In this document: piece after piece, positions 8,419-16,278 of the stretch | Layout: each line of letters begins with the position of its first letter | How positions within the stretch are numbered: position 1 is the stretch's first letter | Origin: DASSSY01 sp035708205 | GTDB taxonomy: Bacteria > Bacteroidota > Bacteroidia > Chitinophagales > Chitinophagaceae | Reading direction: 5' to 3' | Assembly (NCBI GenBank): GCA_035708205.1 | Contig: DASSSY010000006.1 | Location: forward strand, 496,001 to 560,000 | Length of the DNA: 64,000 nt | The notes under the pieces: generated by a model | The model's database searches: none | What the model saw: only the letters and a program-made list of their open reading frames with translations | Told to the model about the DNA's origin: nothing | Made by a program: the position numbers and the translations under genes

Positions 8419-10149
8419 ATGTATTTGAAAACCGTTTCCCTTTTTGCTTTATTGTTAATGGCGTTTTTGCCGGTAAACGCTCAAAATGCCGGTGACTTTC
8501 CAACGGGTTATTTTCGCGATCCGCTGGATGTCCCGATCCTGCTGGCAGGGGGTTACGGAGAATGCCGGCCTGACCACTTCCATACCGGCATTGATATGAA
8601 AACGCAGGGACGGGAGAATCTTCCTGTCCACGCCGCCGCCGATGGTTATATCGTACGGATATCCATTTCCAGTACGGGTTATGGCAATTGCCTTTATATA
8701 GCCCATCCCAATGGCTATACAACGGTTTACGGCCACCTGAACGATTTTTATCCCGAGTTGCAACAATGGATGATCGCCCAACAATACGCGCAGCAAAAAT
8801 GGGCCATACAACTTTTTCCAGACCCGGGGCAGTTCCCGGTAAAGAAAGGCCAGGTCATTGCCTGGTCGGGGACAACGGGCGGCAGCACCGGGCCGCATCT
8901 GCATTTTGAAATCCGCAACACGGCTACGGAACATGTGCTGAACGGAGAGCTTTTTGGTTTGCCCATAAAAGATACGCGTGCGCCCAAAGCAATGGCTGTA
9001 GCCATTTACAACGGGGGAACCAGCATTTATATGCAATCCCCGGCTATTGAGCAGCTGATCAATGCCGGCCATGATCAGTTCCGCCCAAAGGCCGCTTTGG
9101 TAAAAACAGCTTATCCTTTGGTGTTTATGGGTATTCATGCCGAGGATTATATGGAAGGCAGCAGCAACTGGATGGGTATTTATCAAATGAAGCTTTATAT
9201 GGATGACCAGCTGCAGGCGGCTACTTTGTTCCGCGAGCTGGATTTCGGGCTGTCGCGTTACGCAAATGCTTATGCTGATTATAAAACGAAGAAAAATAAG
9301 GGGGTGTGGTACCAGGGGCTTTACAAGCTGCCGAATAATCAACTGAAGGTTTATCCTTTTATGAATGACCGGGACGGAAAATTAGACTTGTCTGATGGCG
9401 GGAAGCATCATATCCGGATCGAACTGTTTGACGCCTTCGGTAATAAATCAACCGTCAATTTTGATATTCAGTACCAGGCGGCAGGACAAGCTAGTGAAAC
9501 GCTTTGCGGGAACGGTCAGCTTTGGGATTGCCGGGAAGCACATCGCTATGCCGATAGTGATTTTCGCTTTTCTTCGGGAGCGCAAAGCTTTTATGATGAT
9601 GTCTGTTTTCAAATCAGGAAAAATATACAGGAAGCAGCTTTAAGTGAGAGTGTGCAGGTTATGGATGCGGATATCCCGGTTCAGGAAGCCTGCCATATCG
9701 GTTTAAAATTAAATCGCGTGGTCCCGGATAGCCTGCAATCAAAAGTTGCGTTTGTACATCATGTGCAGCCTACAAGATTGCCGGGAAATAATCCGCAGAC
9801 CGGGACGGCTGCCGCTTATGAAGATGGTTGGGCTACCGCCTCTGTACGCACCTTAGGCAATTATTATGCGGTGATCGATACCGTTCCGCCAAAGATCATT
9901 GCCTACCAGTCTTCCGGCACTTTTAAAGCCGGGCAGCCCGTTCGTTTTAAAGCTACTGATGACCTGACTTCCGTGACTTCATTTGAGGGCTATCTTGACG
10001 GCCGCTGGCTGCGCTTTGTCCGTACCGGCGATACCTACACTTATAAAATTGACGACCATTGCCCTGACGGAACGCATACCTTAGAGGTCAGGGCCGTTGA
10101 TGAAAATAACAATGAAAGCGTTTACCGGATGCAGATCAAAAAAGGGTAG
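8419..10149 (+). CDS. M23 family metallopeptidase (LytM-type)
   Basis: 576 residues with an N-terminal signal peptide (cleavage likely after VNAQ, ~22). The M23 catalytic site is complete: H55-TGI-D59 and GPH160-L-H162-FE. The catalytic domain sits at residues ~40-170, unusually close to the N-terminus, and is followed by ~400 residues of beta-rich sequence with no family I can name; the last ~90 residues resemble an Ig-like fold (FKATDDLTSV, DGTHTLEVRAVDENNN). The enzyme probably cleaves peptidoglycan cross-bridges in the periplasm. This N-terminal-peptidase layout recurs in Bacteroidota. Confidence 0.9.
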   Translation: MYLKTVSLFALLLMAFLPVNAQNAGDFPTGYFRDPLDVPILLAGGYGECRPDHFHTGIDMKTQGRENLPVHAAADGYIVRISISSTGYGNCLYIAHPNGYTTVYGHLNDFYPELQQWMIAQQYAQQKWAIQLFPDPGQFPVKKGQVIAWSGTTGGSTGPHLHFEIRNTATEHVLNGELFGLPIKDTRAPKAMAVAIYNGGTSIYMQSPAIEQLINAGHDQFRPKAALVKTAYPLVFMGIHAEDYMEGSSNWMGIYQMKLYMDDQLQAATLFRELDFGLSRYANAYADYKTKKNKGVWYQGLYKLPNNQLKVYPFMNDRDGKLDLSDGGKHHIRIELFDAFGNKSTVNFDIQYQAAGQASETLCGNGQLWDCREAHRYADSDFRFSSGAQSFYDDVCFQIRKNIQEAALSESVQVMDADIPVQEACHIGLKLNRVVPDSLQSKVAFVHHVQPTRLPGNNPQTGTAAAYEDGWATASVRTLGNYYAVIDTVPPKIIAYQSSGTFKAGQPVRFKATDDLTSVTSFEGYLDGRWLRFVRTGDTYTYKIDDHCPDGTHTLEVRAVDENNNESVYRMQIKKG

Positions 10150-10380
10150 GGGCTTCATTAGGTTATAATACGAATTAAAGATTGTTTCTTCCCGGGTCTT
10201 GTTTAGAAATTTTAAGAATAATAATAATAATGAAATTTAGACAAATGAATGACATTGTTTGGCATCCGGTAATTGAGCGTACGGACATACGGTTTCATTG
10301 TGATTGACTTTTCCGAAAATACAGAATCACCTGCCTTGTGAGCATGACTATATCATTCGAATTAAAAGCAAGACGGAAAT

Positions 10381-10420
10381 GAAATGGGCTACCTAACTTT
10401 ATGGGGGGGTAGCTCATTTC
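10381..10420. terminator. hairpin between convergent genes
   Basis: Inverted repeat GAAATGGGCTACC / GGTAGCTCATTTC (one mismatch) with a G-rich loop, between the M23 and lipoprotein stops. No strong T-run follows, so terminator activity is less certain than for the others. Confidence 0.45.
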
Positions 10421-10444
10421 GAAATTAATAGGAAACCAATAAAG

Positions 10445-10882
10445 CTATTCAATTTTTTTAAAATAATTCAAAATTAAACGGCCGTTAGATTTCCACTGTT
10501 GCTTCAATACATTTTTATCAATAATGAAAACGGTCGGTGTACCATCCCCACAGTCAAGGAATTGACCAGTGCTATCTGTCTTATTAAGTGAGTCTGTGCG
10601 CTTTCGGTTACTAATACAATACAATAGCAAACTATCATGTTGAATCGACCACGTCCCTTCTTCAATATTTCCACAGTTTTCCATATAAAAAGTTGAATCT
10701 GATTTGATTTGCAATGAGGAACCAATAATGAATGTGGTATTTTTAAAAATGGACAAATAACCCTTTGTAATAAGACTATGTTCTTTACTCTGATATTTGC
10801 CTACTATACCTTCGCTATAGGAATGGCAACCAATTATTAGCCCTATTCCTGAAAGACTCAAATAAAAAAAACATTTTTTCAT
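10445..10882 (-). CDS. lipocalin-like lipoprotein, uncharacterised
   Basis: 145 residues from the internal ATG at 10882, which opens MKKCFFYLSLSGIGLIIGCHS, a signal peptide ending in the lipobox IIGC. The mature part has a short beta-rich pattern (GKYQS, SDSTFYMENCG, GTWSIQHDSLLLYC) like small lipocalin-type or META-like lipoproteins that test a residue-rich barrel. An upstream ATG at 10966 would bury the signal peptide. Base composition is AT-rich compared with the flanking core genes. Function unknown. Confidence 0.65.
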   Translation of the reverse strand: MKKCFFYLSLSGIGLIIGCHSYSEGIVGKYQSKEHSLITKGYLSIFKNTTFIIGSSLQIKSDSTFYMENCGNIEEGTWSIQHDSLLLYCISNRKRTDSLNKTDSTGQFLDCGDGTPTVFIIDKNVLKQQWKSNGRLILNYFKKIE

Positions 10883-11301
10883 AATTAACTCAAGTTCGCT
10901 ATATAAAGGCAAGCCTGTTGAATATATAGGCGGCATCGACATATAAATGCTGCTTTCGGGTGTCACACTGAAGTCAGTTTTTTCAACGCCTGTACATCAC
11001 TTTCGTTACAAGGAAGGAAACCAAATTCAACAGGTATGCCTTTGCCTGTTGTTAATACCTGGACTTTTATACTGTAAAGATATCTGTGCATGCTGCTTTG
11101 TCTTCATATCATTTGAGAATAAAGGTTCTTGTTTCATCCTTAAGTTTACTTTCATAATATAGGTTGTGCCCTATTTACTGGCCCTGATAATATTCAGTCT
11201 TGGTTCTGGGGGTAATATAACCAATCCAATACATCATTTGTCAGGACATCATCGTCAACGGGTCGAATAAAAATCATGAATACGGACAGATAGTTCTTGG
11301 C
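10883..11301. other. AT-rich gap with a possible gene tail
   Basis: About 420 AT-rich bases without an intact gene. On the minus strand, 11301-11194 continues the frame of the upstream DUF6624-like gene after its stop codon for ~35 codons (MIFIRPVDDDV, WLYYPQNQD, then TGA), which could be a remnant or a former C-terminus. Confidence 0.35.
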
Positions 11302-12303
11302 TTAATCGGTTGTTTTAAATGGAATGTCATTTAACGCTTGAATCCACATTGGCGTTAGCATGAACCAGTGATCATGATTATCCTGATAAATTAACTTTCT
11401 ACGAAATACCTGCAAGTCTTCTAAGTAAATTTTGTGTCGATTTTGATTAATTATTGCTGTATTTGGTGGAAGATTAAATTTATTGTTTGAGTTATTTGGA
11501 TCTTTTGGTAGAATAACCATATACATGTCTTTCCCGTCTTGTGCATCGACCATGAGCGCATAGTTGTCAGGTGGGAAATCGCCTTTTTTTACAGCTTCTA
11601 AAGCCATTTCATTCAGACCTTTGTATATCCGTCTCGTATGCCAGGCCACTAAAGAGAAAGTGCTCAGCCCGTCAATTTTTCCTTCCAATGCTGAGTCGAA
11701 TAATCCGACTTTTTGATAGTCTGGAAATCCATAGCGTTGAATAAATATCTTTAGCCTTTCACAATTCAAAGAATCTACATGCGCCATTATTATCCTCTCT
11801 TCTGGGATTTGTGGTTTCCCAGGCTTATCAGGTCTAACTTTTTGATCGTCATTGAGGATCGAATCGAGTGACAGCGCTAATTGATGCATATTACTGTTTA
11901 AAGCAATTTTTCTTAATGAATCATAGTCGGCAGAAACCCATTGATAGAGCGCATCTTGTTTTATGGCTTTAATATAATTGCCTAATTCAAATTTTTTTAA
12001 TTCCTGTCCGTGTAGAATTATCTGGTTGAACCATTCTTTAATCTTAGAAGAATCCCTTTGCATATATGCTGTAATAAAGGCATTGTATAAATCTCTGCCA
12101 TTGGGTTCTTTAAATGTAAAAGCCTTTTGATAGCATTGAAATGCAAGAGTGTAATTTGAATCTAAGATGGCTTCTTCGGCTTTATTTTTGTTTGCGTAAT
12201 AGTTAAATATCGAATCTTTAATCTGGCTAAAATTTTTAGTTTTGCCAAAAGAGTAATGAATTATGCTCATTAAAAGAATGCTTATGATAAGTAACAATCT
12301 CAT
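11302..12303 (-). CDS. DUF6624-like exported protein
   Basis: 333 residues with an N-terminal signal peptide (MRLLLIISILLMSII, cut near FGK). The N-terminal half is helical and TPR-like (AEEAILDSNYTLAFQCYQKAF). The C-terminal half has the DUF6624 pattern: DSLNCERLKIFIQRYGFP, a conserved AWHT in place of the usual VQH, and ALMVDAQDGK. The role of DUF6624 is unknown; it often appears in secreted Bacteroidota proteins. The gene is AT-rich and lies in the accessory stretch. The family call is by eye and moderate. Confidence 0.6.
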   Translation of the reverse strand: MRLLLIISILLMSIIHYSFGKTKNFSQIKDSIFNYYANKNKAEEAILDSNYTLAFQCYQKAFTFKEPNGRDLYNAFITAYMQRDSSKIKEWFNQIILHGQELKKFELGNYIKAIKQDALYQWVSADYDSLRKIALNSNMHQLALSLDSILNDDQKVRPDKPGKPQIPEERIIMAHVDSLNCERLKIFIQRYGFPDYQKVGLFDSALEGKIDGLSTFSLVAWHTRRIYKGLNEMALEAVKKGDFPPDNYALMVDAQDGKDMYMVILPKDPNNSNNKFNLPPNTAIINQNRHKIYLEDLQVFRRKLIYQDNHDHWFMLTPMWIQALNDIPFKTTD

Positions 12304-12526
12304 TTTATGTTTTTTGAATGAATAGTATATTTGGCTATTTAAATATACACTGCAATTAAGCGTATAAATACATCGCCTATACTGCCTTTTTGCTTAATAA
12401 TTTGGCACGCTCAACCTGGCTATTGATATGGCACAGTTAAAAGATATGGTAAAAGCATCCGCAAACAAAGATAAATAGTTATTGTTACTGAGCAGGCCGA
12501 TATTTACCTAATAATTCAATATAAGG
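12304..12526. other. AT-rich gap with a possible 3' gene remnant
   Basis: Plus-strand frame 12403-12478 reads like the end of a coding sequence (TLNLAIDMAQLKDMVKAS, then KDK and TAG) but has no start region. It may be the tail of a deleted gene; no family is recognisable. Confidence 0.25.
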
Positions 12527-15010
12527 TTAGTAGCTTACCGTTACCCCTAATCCCCAGCCCATATCGCTGTCGTAATGGGTGGATACCGCGAGGTTTTTCG
12601 TCAGGATGTACTTGCCGCCGATCATATATTCTTTGTCCGAATTAACCATAAATGAAGTCCTTAATCTTGGACCAAGAGGAATATCCTCACGGCTGAGCTG
12701 CAGGCGGACATAGCCGGTGTGGTCGATGCTGGCGTCCAGTACCGCCAGCCAGGGAAGCGTATATTGTACCCCGATATGAAGCACCTTTCTGTCGTCTTTG
12801 GTGTTGGACTGTCCGAAAAGGCTCTTGTCTTCAGCGGCGTGTTGCCGGTAGCGCCAGTCGATGCCGATATAGGGAAACAGCCATTGTTTCTTACCGGAAT
12901 AACGGCCAAAATGGGTTTCCGCTTCATAGCCATGAGCGGCATTGTAGCCTAAGCGCCATTCGCCCTGGAAGCCCCATCGGGTATTGGCGTACAGCAGCGA
13001 ACCGTCGTTGCCGTTGGTGGCAAAATCGTTTGCGGCTGCCAGGTAGAACATCCGGTCGTCCATTTTGAGCATTTTATTGGCCATTTTGGGATGTGGGATC
13101 TCAGGGTTCGCCGGGCTGTCCTGGTAGCTGAATATCCTGCCCATACCGCCCATCATGTGATAGAGGATATGGCAATGGAAAAACCAGTCGCCGCTCTCGG
13201 AGGCATGAAATTCAAGCGTATCGGTTTCCATCGGCATAATGTCCACCACGTTTTTCATCGGGGAGCGGTCTCCATATTGGTTGCGCAAACGGAAATCATG
13301 GCCATGCAGGTGCATGGGATGGCGCATCATGGTATTGTTGGTTAAGATAATACGCAGGTTTTCACCTTTCCTGATCAAAATCCGGTCGCTTTCCGAAACC
13401 GTCTTGCTGTTGATCGACCAGACGTACCGGTTCATATTTCCGGTCAGCTCAAATTTTAAGGTTTTCCACGGGCCCTCAGGCAGGGTAGTGTTTTGCGGCG
13501 CTTCCAGCATATTGTAGTTTAAGGTAACCGGTTGGTTCCCGGTTGGGGACATCATAGGCTCCGCGGTTTTCTTTTCTAAGGTCATGCCGCATTTCGGGCA
13601 GGTACCCGGCCGGTCGGAAACGACTTCCGGGTGCATGGGGCATACATAGGTCGCGGTTTTGTCATGATGCTCACCGGACGGCATGTTCATCATGTTCATA
13701 TCCCCGCCGTCTTGTTCCGGGTACATCACCGCGTTCATGTCCATGGTTTGCAAAGACATAGTCATGGGCTTCATATCGCCGTTCATCTTCATCATCCCGT
13801 TCATCATTTTCATGCCGGCGAAATAGTTCAGCTTAGGCAGTTTTACGGCCGGCATCCGCATGCCTCCGCCCAGCCAAAGCGAGGCGTAGCCGCTCCGGTC
13901 CTCCGCCGTGGCCAGGAGCTGGTAGCTCATATTTTCCGGTACCTGGACCACAAGGTCATAGGTTTCCGAAGGGCCGATGATCATTTTGTCCACCGCTACC
14001 GGTTTGACGTCATTGCCGTCATTAGCCACAACGGTGATTTTTCCCCCGCTATAGGTCAGCCAGAAATAGGTTGAGGCGCTGCCGTTCACGATCCGCAGCC
14101 TGACCTTGTCGCCTTTTCTGAATTGCGGGAAATGACTGGTGGAATCGCCGTTCAGCAGGAATCTTTCATAATATACATCGCTGACGTCCATCGCTTCCAT
14201 GCGCTTCCATTCGTTGATGAATTTTACGCCTAACTGACCGGCCCTGAGCGCTTCCCAATAGCTTTGAACGGAATGTTTTTTGATGGCGAACCAGTCGTTC
14301 CCGGTGTGCAGCATCCGTTCGATCTCTTTAGGCCTGGTATCGCTCCAGTCGCTCAGCACCACCGGGATAGTGGGGATGGCCGGTTCCGCTCTTTTATTGA
14401 AGATCAACGCGCCGTAAAGACCGATCTGTTCTTGTAGGGAAAAATGGCTGTGATACCAGTAAGTGCCGGCCTGGAGCACGGGGAACTTATACACGTAAGT
14501 GCCGCCGGGCGGGATGGGCATTTGGGTCAGGTAGCTCACGCCGTCCATGCGGTTGGGCAGGAACACACCGTGCCAGTGCACCGCAGTAGGTTCTTTGGCT
14601 AAGTTATGAACATAGACCAGGGCGGTATCGCCAATGGTAAAAGTGAGGGTGGGCGCGGGAATGCTGCCGTTCACGGCAATGGCATGCCGTTTTTTGCCGG
14701 TATAGCTGACCGTGGAATCCGTGATATACAGATCGTACCGGACCGTTTGCACACCTGCCGTGCCTTTGGGGAAATGGATGCCGGCATTTGCCCCGTCAAT
14801 TTTTTGGACAACAACATCTTTTTCATAATTGACGATCTTTCCGGAGACCGGCGCGTTTAAAGGTGTGGGGGATAATACCGGCACGGCGAAATGAGTAAAT
14901 GGCGTATAGCTGTCGTTGTCGCCATGGTTGAAAGGAACCGCCGGCTGCGCGGCAGCCCTTAGCGAAAATCCGGAAATGATGATCAGCAGCAGGTTTCTCA
15001 TGGTTATCAT
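12527..15010 (-). CDS. multicopper oxidase fused to HMBD motif and outer-membrane barrel
   Basis: 827 residues with a signal peptide. Cupredoxin copper ligands are complete: HWHG (~145), HSH (~187), HPMHLHGHDF (~564-571) and HCHILYHMMGGM (~612). A methionine-rich segment (~400-445) and a heavy-metal-binding motif, YVCPMHPEV...CPKCGM (~455-480), sit between the second and third cupredoxin parts. The last ~180 residues are beta-rich and end in Tyr, like CopB-type outer-membrane proteins. CopA-type oxidases convert Cu(I) to Cu(II) in the periplasm. Start at 15010 or 15001; an ATG at 15106 would mask the signal peptide. Confidence 0.88.
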   Translation of the reverse strand: MITMRNLLLIIISGFSLRAAAQPAVPFNHGDNDSYTPFTHFAVPVLSPTPLNAPVSGKIVNYEKDVVVQKIDGANAGIHFPKGTAGVQTVRYDLYITDSTVSYTGKKRHAIAVNGSIPAPTLTFTIGDTALVYVHNLAKEPTAVHWHGVFLPNRMDGVSYLTQMPIPPGGTYVYKFPVLQAGTYWYHSHFSLQEQIGLYGALIFNKRAEPAIPTIPVVLSDWSDTRPKEIERMLHTGNDWFAIKKHSVQSYWEALRAGQLGVKFINEWKRMEAMDVSDVYYERFLLNGDSTSHFPQFRKGDKVRLRIVNGSASTYFWLTYSGGKITVVANDGNDVKPVAVDKMIIGPSETYDLVVQVPENMSYQLLATAEDRSGYASLWLGGGMRMPAVKLPKLNYFAGMKMMNGMMKMNGDMKPMTMSLQTMDMNAVMYPEQDGGDMNMMNMPSGEHHDKTATYVCPMHPEVVSDRPGTCPKCGMTLEKKTAEPMMSPTGNQPVTLNYNMLEAPQNTTLPEGPWKTLKFELTGNMNRYVWSINSKTVSESDRILIRKGENLRIILTNNTMMRHPMHLHGHDFRLRNQYGDRSPMKNVVDIMPMETDTLEFHASESGDWFFHCHILYHMMGGMGRIFSYQDSPANPEIPHPKMANKMLKMDDRMFYLAAANDFATNGNDGSLLYANTRWGFQGEWRLGYNAAHGYEAETHFGRYSGKKQWLFPYIGIDWRYRQHAAEDKSLFGQSNTKDDRKVLHIGVQYTLPWLAVLDASIDHTGYVRLQLSREDIPLGPRLRTSFMVNSDKEYMIGGKYILTKNLAVSTHYDSDMGWGLGVTVSY

Positions 15011-15038
15011 TTGAATTGGATGGCCAATGTTCGAAAGA

Positions 15039-15046
15039 CAAAGGTA
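15039..15046 (-). promoter_or_regulatory. -7 element of the multicopper oxidase gene
   Basis: TACCTTTG on the minus strand, 28 nt before the chosen start. It makes the more upstream ATG at 15106 impossible for this transcript. Confidence 0.6.
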
Positions 15047-15116
15047 AACCTTAGGGTTAGGAGCATTGTTGCAAAATCCTGTGTTTGTTTTATGAAATCC
15101 TGACATTTTGGGAAAA

Positions 15117-15149
15117 TAAAAAACGGCATCTTATGAATGATGCCGTTTT
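15117..15149 (-). terminator. terminator of the TPP-riboswitch operon
   Basis: AAAACGGCATC / GATGCCGTTTT with an 8-nt loop and a T-run on the minus strand, 17 nt after the flavoenzyme stop. Confidence 0.8.
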
Positions 15150-15166
15150 ACATTTATGGATTGGCG

Positions 15167-16264
15167 TTAGTGGAGCATTGGCGAAAGCAGGTAATGCTGC
15201 CCGGCAACGCTGATATCCCGCCAGACTTTGTTGAGCCCGGTATCCTGGTAAATAACATTCATGCCACAAAACGGGAAAAGCCGGTGAACGGTTTCCCGGG
15301 CGGTTTGTGCGGCTGCCCGGGCCCTGCTTTTCAGCTCGCTCAGGTCTTCCTGGCTGGCGGCATGTCCTTTTTCAAAGGGTTGCCAGGCCTTCTCCAAGGC
15401 CCGGTACATATCTGTCCGCGCTTCCTGCAGACGATCCCGGCATTGCTCAAATTGTTGCTGAACAATTTTTTGCTCACCTAACTTTTTGTTGCTGTGCAGC
15501 GGGGTTTTACTGTTCATGAGCTGTTCGAACAGCTCTAAAAAGTGCAGCGCCATACCGGTGGGCATGCATGCCATATTGATGACCGCCAGCGCATCAAAGG
15601 GAAAGCTGAAGATCGGATCTTTGGCAAATGCCGAAGGCTTTGCCAGTGAAAAGACACGTTCATCGGGAACAAAAATGTTCTTAACCTCAAAATCGTTGCT
15701 GCTGGTCGCTTTCAGCCCTGAGGTATGCCAGGTGTCAATAACCTGGACTTCCCCGGCCGGGAAAATGAAAGAGCGAAATGCAGGCTCTCCGTTTTCCGTA
15801 ATAGCTTTATCATGGCCGTCAAACAGGTAGCAGTTTGCCGTGAAATGGCTGGCATGGGCCGAGCCGCTGGCATATTTCCACCGTCCTGAAAGGCGCCATC
15901 CGCCGGGCTCTTTAACGGCCCGGCCACTGATGGCGCCGCTGCCGGCACACCATGTTGTTGCCGGCGAAAAAACGGGCTTTGTGGTTTCGGGACTCAGGTA
16001 ACCAGAAAATAAATTGGCGCCGGCGCCGAGATTGACGCACCAGCCGGCATTGCCGTCGGCATAAGCCAGCGATTCAAATAAACGGACAATTTTAGGTAAT
16101 GGCCAGGCCAGGCCTGCGCAGATATCGGGCTCCATGACTTTCAGCCATTGTTGCTCATAAATAAGCTGCAACACTTCCCGGCTGAGCTGTCGGTTGTGTT
16201 CCGCTTCCGCGGCGTGTTCCCGGATGAGCCGGATCTGCGCTTCTGAAATAACGATGTCGCTCAT
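15167..16264 (-). CDS. acyl-CoA dehydrogenase-fold flavin monooxygenase-like protein
   Basis: 365 residues covering the three-part acyl-CoA dehydrogenase fold: N-terminal helices with LYEQQ-like and AGLAWPLPKIVRLFESLAYADG (part), a central beta domain (SGRWKYASGSAHASHF, GEVQVIDTWHTSGLKATSSNDFEV in part) and a C-terminal four-helix part. Pattern and length resemble the HsaA/DszC-type two-component FMN monooxygenases rather than true beta-oxidation dehydrogenases, and no CoA-metabolism gene is adjacent. It starts 14 nt after the TonB receptor and shares its TPP riboswitch, so a role on a thiamine-related molecule is inferred. Confidence 0.78.
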   Translation of the reverse strand: MSDIVISEAQIRLIREHAAEAEHNRQLSREVLQLIYEQQWLKVMEPDICAGLAWPLPKIVRLFESLAYADGNAGWCVNLGAGANLFSGYLSPETTKPVFSPATTWCAGSGAISGRAVKEPGGWRLSGRWKYASGSAHASHFTANCYLFDGHDKAITENGEPAFRSFIFPAGEVQVIDTWHTSGLKATSSNDFEVKNIFVPDERVFSLAKPSAFAKDPIFSFPFDALAVINMACMPTGMALHFLELFEQLMNSKTPLHSNKKLGEQKIVQQQFEQCRDRLQEARTDMYRALEKAWQPFEKGHAASQEDLSELKSRARAAAQTARETVHRLFPFCGMNVIYQDTGLNKVWRDISVAGQHYLLSPMLH

Positions 16265-16278
16265 AATGGTTTTGTGTT

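Noticed and set aside
8455..9342. 295-codon minus-strand frame opposite the M23 peptidase
   Set aside because: It lies fully within a well-supported gene on the other strand and has no family likeness; a shadow frame.
13631..14074. histidine-rich 147-codon plus-strand frame
   Set aside because: It is the antisense of the methionine-rich and CopA-like part of the multicopper oxidase; the histidines arise from reverse-complemented Met codons.
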